Shown here piece by piece: positions 59,365 to 64,000 of a DNA stretch of 64,000 bases. Where the stretch lies: contig NZ_LQIU01000075.1 in NCBI RefSeq assembly GCF_001499995.1, forward strand, positions 62,001 through 126,000. The letters are read 5' to 3'. The position numbers and the translations under genes are program-made. Source of the DNA: Mycobacterium sp. IS-1496 (lineage in GTDB: Bacteria; Actinomycetota; Actinomycetes; Mycobacteriales; Mycobacteriaceae). The notes beneath the pieces were generated by a model. The model made no database searches, was not told the origin of the DNA, and worked only from the letters and a program-made list of their open reading frames with translations. Each line of letters opens with the position of its first letter. Position 1 is the first letter of the stretch.

Positions 59365-60567
59365 ATGACCCAGACCAAGCTCGTGTTCGACCCGTTCTCC
59401 GAGGATTTCTTCAATGGTCCGTACGACACGTATCGCCGGCTGCGGCAGGAAGCGCCGGTCTATCACAGCGACCAGTACGACTTCTACGCGCTGAGCCGGC
59501 ATACGGATGTGGCCGCGGCCTTCAAGAACTTCGCGACGTACTCGTCGGCGCGCGGGGTGGACCTGGCCATGGTGCGCAACGAGGATCCACCGCCGCACAA
59601 GTCGATCATCATGATGGACCCGCCCGAACACCGCCACATGCGCAGCCTGCTCAACGAGGTGTTCACGCCCAGGGCGATCCAGTCGCTGCGGCCCATGGTC
59701 GAGGAGGTGATCGACGAGTGCCTGCGCACCGTGGACGCTGAATTCGACCTGGTTCAAGACTTCTCGGCGCTGTTCCCGATCGAGATCATCAGCCGGATGA
59801 TCGGTGTGCCCGCCGAGCACCGCCAGCAGATGCGGCTGTGGGTCGACGACTTCCTGCACCGCGAACCCGGCGAGGTCGAGATGGGCGAGCGCGGAATCCA
59901 GGCCGGCACCGAGATGGCCGTCTACCTCTACCGGCTGACCAAGGACCGCCGCCACGATCTGGGCGACGACCTGCTGAGCAGGTTGATCACCGCCGAGATC
60001 GAGCGCGACAGTGGCGAACACGGTCCGCTCGACAACATCGAGATCACCCAGTTCGCGATGCTTCTCGCCGGTGCGGGCGCCGAGACCGTCACCAAGCTGA
60101 TCGGGAACGCCGCCGTGGTCTTCGCGCGAAATCCGGACCAGTGGCGCGCACTGCTCGACGACCGCGACAAGGTTCCCGCCGCCGTCGAGGAGCTGCTGCG
60201 CTACGAAGCGCCCGCACAGTACAACGTGCGCTGTTCACTGGCCGACGTGGAGTTGCACGGAGTGACGATCCCGGCGGGGAAACCGGTGTTCCTGATCGGC
60301 GGGTCGGCCAACCGCGACCCCGACGCGTGGACGGATCCCGACACCTTCGACATCGACCGTGACCGCACCGAGGCCCAGAATCTCGGCTTCGGCTACGGCA
60401 TCCACAGTTGCCTCGGCGCGGCACTCGCCCGGATGGAGAGCACCATCGCGCTCGAGCGCATGCTCGACTTCATGCCCGACTACGAGGTGGGCTGGAACGG
60501 CTGCCGACGGGTGAACATGCAGAACGTCGCGGGCTGGCAGAACGTGCCGGTCCGGGTGCTGCGCTGA
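59365..60567 (+). CDS. Cytochrome P450 (2)
   Basis: A 400-residue soluble cytochrome P450. The I-helix is LLAGAGAETVTK, the K-helix ExxR lies in EELLRYEAP, and the heme loop is FGYGIHSCLGAALARME with the axial Cys. The N-terminal DPFSEDFFNGPYDTYRRLR is common in actinobacterial P450s working on small hydrophobic compounds. It has AAAGGGAGA upstream. It is distinct from the first P450 in this island and could act at a different position of the same molecule. Confidence 0.92.
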   Translation: MTQTKLVFDPFSEDFFNGPYDTYRRLRQEAPVYHSDQYDFYALSRHTDVAAAFKNFATYSSARGVDLAMVRNEDPPPHKSIIMMDPPEHRHMRSLLNEVFTPRAIQSLRPMVEEVIDECLRTVDAEFDLVQDFSALFPIEIISRMIGVPAEHRQQMRLWVDDFLHREPGEVEMGERGIQAGTEMAVYLYRLTKDRRHDLGDDLLSRLITAEIERDSGEHGPLDNIEITQFAMLLAGAGAETVTKLIGNAAVVFARNPDQWRALLDDRDKVPAAVEELLRYEAPAQYNVRCSLADVELHGVTIPAGKPVFLIGGSANRDPDAWTDPDTFDIDRDRTEAQNLGFGYGIHSCLGAALARMESTIALERMLDFMPDYEVGWNGCRRVNMQNVAGWQNVPVRVLR

Positions 60568-60569
60568 GT

Positions 60570-62219
60570 TCAGCCGTTCTGCACCTGCTCGCGCGCCCAG
60601 CGGTAGTCGGCCTTGCCCGCCGGGCTGCGCTGGATCGCCGGCCGGAACAGCACCGCCTTGGGCAGCTTGTAGCGCGCAATGTGGTTGGCGGCGTGGCTGA
60701 TCAGTCCGTCGGCATCGGCCGTGGCGCCCTCGGCGAGCGCGACCACCGCCACCACCTCCTGACCCCATCTTTCGCTCGGCCGTCCGGCCACCAGCACGTC
60801 CTCCACTGCGGGATGTGAGGCCAGGGCGGCCTCGACCTCCTCGGCGAAGATCTTCTCGCCTCCGGAGTTGATGGTCGCCGAATCGCGGCCCAGCAGTTCG
60901 ATCACGCCGCCGTCGAGCAGGCGGGCCCGATCGCCGGGGATCGCATACCGCACGCCGTCGACGACCGGGAACGTCCCGGCGGTCTTGGCCGCATCCCCCT
61001 TGTAGCCCAGCGGGACATAGCCGCGTTGCCCGAGCCAGCCGAGACCGTCGTGCCCGGGCGCCAGCACCGAGCCGAGATCCTCGGCGATCACGCAGGTGTC
61101 CGGCCCGGCGTTGAACGTCCCGGTGGCCACGGCGCCGTTCATCGACAGATGGGTCATCTGGGCGCCGGTCTCCGACGATCCGACCCCGTCGACCACCATC
61201 GCGTTGGGCAGCAGGTCGATCAGCCGTTGTTTGGTGGCCGGGGTCAGGAACGCGCCGCCGTTCGCGACGACCGCCAGTGTGGAGATGTCGGGTTCCCCTG
61301 TCTGCCGGGCTCTTTCGATGGCATCGGCGAGCGGGCGGGCCATCGCATCGCCGACGACCGTCACCACCGAGGCCTTCTCCCGGGCGAGCGTGCGCAGCGC
61401 GTCCCGGGCGTCGAGGCGGTCGACCACCGAGGTGAACGCCACCGTCTGACCGGTCGTGAGCGCGGTCATCACCGCCCACTGCGCCGCGCCGTGCATCAAC
61501 GGGGGCAGGATCAACAGCGTGGTCCCCGGGTTGGCCGCCGCCCGCTGCGCGACCTCCTCGAGTGAGGTCACCGTGTCGCCGCCGTACAGGGAGCGGCCGC
61601 CGAACGCGGTCATGAAGATGTCGTGCTGACGCCACAGCACGCCCTTCGGCATCCCGGTCGTGCCGCCGGTGTAGAGGACGTAGAGGTCGTCGGGGGAGGG
61701 CTTCACCGGTGGCGGGGCGGACGGCCCGGAGGCGACGATCGACTCGTGATCCACTGCGCCGGGCAGTAACTCGTTGCCGGAGTCATCGGCGATCTGGATC
61801 AGAATGCGCAGTCGGGGCAGGTCCGGCAGGACCTCGGCGACCCTCGGCGCGAAGGATGCGTGGTACAGCAGTGCGGTGGCGCCGCTGTCGTCGAGCAGGT
61901 AGCGCAGTTCGTCGCGGACGTAGCGGTAGTTGACGTTGAACGGCGCGACCCGCGACCGGAAGGCCCCGAGCAGGCCCTCGACGTAGGCGCTGCCGTTGTG
62001 GGCGTAGATGCCGAGCAGATCCTGGCCGGTTTCGTGGCCGCCGAGCTCGCGGCGTTCGGTGTGGCATCCCAGCCCTGCGCTGTGCAGGTACGAGGCGAGC
62101 CGATTCGACCGCGCGACGATGTCGGCGTAGGTGAAGCGCTGCTCGCCCTGCACCACGAATTCGCGGTCGGGGAGCACCGCGGCGACCGCGTCGGCGACCT
62201 GCGGCATGGTGAACTGCAT
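60570..62219 (-). CDS. Acyl-CoA synthetase, FadD19-like
   Basis: A 549-residue adenylate-forming ligase. YTGGTTGMPKG is the phosphate loop, VGSSETGAQ the A5 region, IPGDRARLLDGG the hinge and RSPAGKADYRW the catalytic Lys motif. The FNVNYRYVRDELRYLLDDS segment is nearly diagnostic of the FadD17/19 group. The ATG at 62219 overlaps the upstream stop by 1 bp. It is the last gene of a Rieske oxygenase, hydrolase-like, ligase operon and ends 2 bp from the convergent P450. It is a paralogue of the ligase at 47720. Confidence 0.9.
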   Translation of the reverse strand: MQFTMPQVADAVAAVLPDREFVVQGEQRFTYADIVARSNRLASYLHSAGLGCHTERRELGGHETGQDLLGIYAHNGSAYVEGLLGAFRSRVAPFNVNYRYVRDELRYLLDDSGATALLYHASFAPRVAEVLPDLPRLRILIQIADDSGNELLPGAVDHESIVASGPSAPPPVKPSPDDLYVLYTGGTTGMPKGVLWRQHDIFMTAFGGRSLYGGDTVTSLEEVAQRAAANPGTTLLILPPLMHGAAQWAVMTALTTGQTVAFTSVVDRLDARDALRTLAREKASVVTVVGDAMARPLADAIERARQTGEPDISTLAVVANGGAFLTPATKQRLIDLLPNAMVVDGVGSSETGAQMTHLSMNGAVATGTFNAGPDTCVIAEDLGSVLAPGHDGLGWLGQRGYVPLGYKGDAAKTAGTFPVVDGVRYAIPGDRARLLDGGVIELLGRDSATINSGGEKIFAEEVEAALASHPAVEDVLVAGRPSERWGQEVVAVVALAEGATADADGLISHAANHIARYKLPKAVLFRPAIQRSPAGKADYRWAREQVQNG

Positions 62220-62836
62220 CAAACCTCCCAGGCCTGCAGCAGACCCTCGGTCGTGGTGACCGTCGCCAGCAGCGACAGCGTGTTGTCGATGACGGCCTCG
62301 CCGTATTCGGCGGGGATCCCGGCGACCGCGTCGCGCGGCAGGACGACGCGATAGGCCGCGTTCACCGCGTCCATCACCAGGTTCGGGATCGCGACGTTGA
62401 GCGAGACGCCGACGGCCACGATCGTGGTGACACCGAGGTTGCGCAGGATCGCGTCGAGGTCGGTGCCGCCCATCGGGCCCAGCCCGTGCCACCGCGCCAG
62501 CACGAGATCGTCCGGTTCGGGCCCGAATTCGGGAAGCAGTGCGGCACCGGGGCTGCCCGGTTCGATCGCCACCCCGCTGCGGCCGACCGCGAACAACTTG
62601 GCGTTGTGATTCGCGCCGCGACCGTCGGCCCGTCGCTGGACAAGGCAGTGCACCACCGCGACGCCTGCCGCACGTGCCACCGGCAACAGGCGGGCGATGT
62701 TCGGCAGCGCAGTCCGGCGGGCCTGTTCGGCGAGTGCGGCCAGCCCCGCGTCGGGTCCGACCACCGCGCCCTGCAATTCCTGGGTGACCAGCGCGGTGTG
62801 CCCGGGCGCCACCAGGTCCGCCAGGCGCGGCGTCAT
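62219..62836 (-). CDS. Cysteine-hydrolase (isochorismatase) fold protein lacking catalytic residues
   Basis: A 205-residue protein of the isochorismatase-like cysteine hydrolase fold. Active members use Asp-Lys-Cys; here the first strand reads ALVTQELQG, so the Asp becomes Glu, and the nucleophile helix reads GVSLNVAIPNLVMDAVN, where Cys is replaced by Ala. FAVGRSG stands where the Lys would be. It is therefore unlikely to be an ordinary amidase. ATG 62836 overlaps the Rieske gene stop by 4 bp (ATGA), which beats the longer frame. It may be a binding or accessory protein, or use another mechanism. Confidence 0.84.
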   Translation of the reverse strand: MTPRLADLVAPGHTALVTQELQGAVVGPDAGLAALAEQARRTALPNIARLLPVARAAGVAVVHCLVQRRADGRGANHNAKLFAVGRSGVAIEPGSPGAALLPEFGPEPDDLVLARWHGLGPMGGTDLDAILRNLGVTTIVAVGVSLNVAIPNLVMDAVNAAYRVVLPRDAVAGIPAEYGEAVIDNTLSLLATVTTTEGLLQAWEV

Positions 62837-63831
62837 ACCGACGCGGGCACGTGGTAGAACTGCTTGGCCCACTCCCGCATCGCCATATAGGGTTTCGCGT
62901 CGATCTTGGCCAGCGGGGGCCGCTCGACGTAGCGCTGGTAACGCCAGATGTCGAGATCCTCCCAGACCGTGCGCAGGAACTGCCTCTCCACATGCGCGCG
63001 GACGTCATCCGGCGGGACGTCGGAGGTTTCGCCGTCGACCTTGGGCCACCAGATCGAATAGAACATGTCGGACAGCCCGTCGTCGACCGGGGTGCACGCG
63101 AAGATCAGCCGGTGGTTCGACGAGCCCTCGAAGGCGCTCACCGCGAAGCCGAGCCCGGAGAAATGGCTGTGGATGAGCAGCGCCATCTTATCCGGGTCGT
63201 CGCTGCGCGCGTCCGGCCAGCCGGTGAGGAAACGCCACTCCTCGCCGACCATCTCCCAGTTCAGGCAGACCGGCGTCACCGATGCGCCGTGGACATACCG
63301 GAAATGCGAACTGTCCGGGCCGTTCTCGGCGACGATCTGCGGGTGCACCGGTTCGTTCTCGGCGCGGCTGGAGAACTCGGGATACGGCCGGTAGTAGGCA
63401 TCCGGGTCGGTCGGGAACTGGGGGAACTTCTGGAACAGGTCGGGCAGCGGCCACTGCGGCGGCGCACCGTCGGGATGGTGCCAGACGAACACGCAGCCGA
63501 ACTGCTCGACGACCGGGTACACCCGCAGCTTCAGCGCCCGGTTCGGCCGATCCGGTTGGTAGGGGATGTAGGTGTTGTCCCCCTGCGGACCCCAGCGCCA
63601 CCCGTGGAACGGACACTCCACGCAGTCGCCGACCACCTTCCCACCGTGGCCGAGGTGGGCGCCGAGGTGTTTGCAGTGTGCCTCGAGGACGTGAAGGGTG
63701 TGCGACTCGTCGCGATACGCGACCAGGTCGTCACCGAAGTAGTGCAGCGCCCTGGTCTCGCCGGTGCTGAATTCCGCCGACCACCCGACCATGAACCAGC
63801 CGGTGACCTTCCAGGTGAACGGAACCTTCAT
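62833..63831 (-). CDS. Rieske non-heme iron oxygenase, KshA/VanA-like
   Basis: A 332-residue oxygenase component. The Rieske cluster ligands are Cys53-x-His55 and Cys73-x2-His76 with 17 residues between. The catalytic iron site is in the ENGPDSSHFRYVHG segment near 160-173 (two His), with the third ligand Asp further on. Sequence and length match one-component-type oxygenases like KshA (3-ketosteroid 9alpha-hydroxylase) that need a separate reductase, not present here. ATG 63831 is chosen since a longer frame crosses the operator. The perfect palindrome at 63871 lies 40 bp upstream, so it is a main regulon member. Confidence 0.92.
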   Translation of the reverse strand: MKVPFTWKVTGWFMVGWSAEFSTGETRALHYFGDDLVAYRDESHTLHVLEAHCKHLGAHLGHGGKVVGDCVECPFHGWRWGPQGDNTYIPYQPDRPNRALKLRVYPVVEQFGCVFVWHHPDGAPPQWPLPDLFQKFPQFPTDPDAYYRPYPEFSSRAENEPVHPQIVAENGPDSSHFRYVHGASVTPVCLNWEMVGEEWRFLTGWPDARSDDPDKMALLIHSHFSGLGFAVSAFEGSSNHRLIFACTPVDDGLSDMFYSIWWPKVDGETSDVPPDDVRAHVERQFLRTVWEDLDIWRYQRYVERPPLAKIDAKPYMAMREWAKQFYHVPASV

Positions 63832-63870
63832 ACCGCATCCATCAATCGGATCTTCCTCATTCCGGTCAAC

Positions 63871-63889
63871 TACTGTAAGAGTTACAGTA
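63871..63889. promoter_or_regulatory. Perfect 19-bp operator palindrome
   Basis: TACTGTAAGAGTTACAGTA has the same exact 8-bp arms as the copy at 57788, with GAG in the centre. It lies between divergent starts at 63831 and about 63938. Confidence 0.8.
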
Positions 63890-63937
63890 ACATCCTCGCG
63901 GATCAGGCAGAACGCCATTCGACGGATGGGATCGGCG

Positions 63938-64000
63938 ATGGACGGCGCACCGGCGCGCAGGAGGGCACTGGTGCTCGGCGCCAGCGGGAACGTGGGCGCC
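63938..64000 (+). CDS. Partial NAD(P)-binding protein, N-terminus only
   Basis: The first 21 codons of a gene leaving the window on the right. After a basic start the sequence LVLGASGNVGA is the glycine-rich loop of a Rossmann fold as in NmrA-like or extended SDR (epimerase/reductase) proteins. ATG 63938 is taken as start, with GGATGG 8 nt upstream; ATG 63926 in the same frame is possible. It is divergent from the Rieske gene and the perfect operator lies about 50-70 bp upstream, so it probably belongs to the same regulon. Confidence 0.6.
   Translation, partial: MDGAPARRRALVLGASGNVGA

Noticed and set aside
57865..60021. Minus-strand frames of about 190-520 codons
   Set aside because: They lie opposite the aldehyde dehydrogenase and P450 genes, whose catalytic motifs are intact, and have shadow-type composition.
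1..64000. CRISPR array, insertion sequence, tRNA or rRNA gene, prophage
   Set aside because: No regularly spaced repeats, transposase or integrase motifs, tRNA cloverleaf with CCA-type ends, or phage genes were noticed by eye.

Overview
The window is high-GC actinobacterial DNA and reads as a fast-growing mycobacterium (Mycolicibacterium-type). The signs are a mycobacterial hemophore-type secreted protein, a PE-PPE-domain esterase, a DcpA-type GAF-GGDEF-EAL enzyme next to a MoeY-type ThiF/nitroreductase protein (the Rv1354c/Rv1355c order known from M. tuberculosis), a mycofactocin-type SDR, and very many FadD/FadE/Ech/FadA-type genes. Gene names and Rv comparisons come from memory of these families; no database search was run.

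Layout. 1-6.5 kb: secreted and membrane proteins, a DyP-type peroxidase with two unassigned partners, small regulators and a PE-PPE esterase. 6.5-9.7 kb: AraC regulator, VOC protein and short UvrA-like double ABC ATPase, a probable self-protection operon. 9.7-16.6 kb: an MscS-like membrane protein, a P-loop kinase, an acyl-CoA dehydrogenase pair, a PAS protein and two TetR regulators. 16.6-22.5 kb: a degenerate flavoprotein, then a tightly overlapping minus-strand operon of a GNAT-like protein, MoeY-like and DcpA-like. 22.5-23.7 kb: about 1.2 kb with no convincing gene. 23.7-32.4 kb: MaoC hydratase, an EthA/EthR-like monooxygenase-TetR-hydrolase set, and two divergent beta-oxidation operons. 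32.4-40 kb: a GntR regulator facing a six-gene minus-strand run of three acyl-CoA synthetases and three crotonases.

40-64 kb is one large catabolic island: thioesterase, crotonases, thiolases, SDR, two amidohydrolases, two FadDs, an acyl-CoA dehydrogenase pair, a thiolase-like lipid-transfer protein, a class III CoA-transferase, two aldehyde dehydrogenases, two cytochromes P450, a Rieske oxygenase and a cysteine-hydrolase-like protein. The gene set fits oxidation of a hydrophobic (terpenoid-, steroid- or aromatic-like) compound to a carboxylic acid, CoA activation, beta-oxidation-type shortening and possibly ring cleavage. The substrate cannot be told from sequence.

The most notable regulatory signal is a 19-bp palindrome, TACTGTAA-N3-TTACAGTA, perfect at 57788 and 63871 and degenerate at about six other promoters between 40.1 and 63.9 kb. 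It probably marks one regulon, and the TetR gene at 43024-43776 is the best candidate regulator. A second pattern is a set of -10 hexamers placed 6-7 nt before start codons at 4991, 5527, 6930, 11578 and 14780, as expected for leaderless mRNAs.
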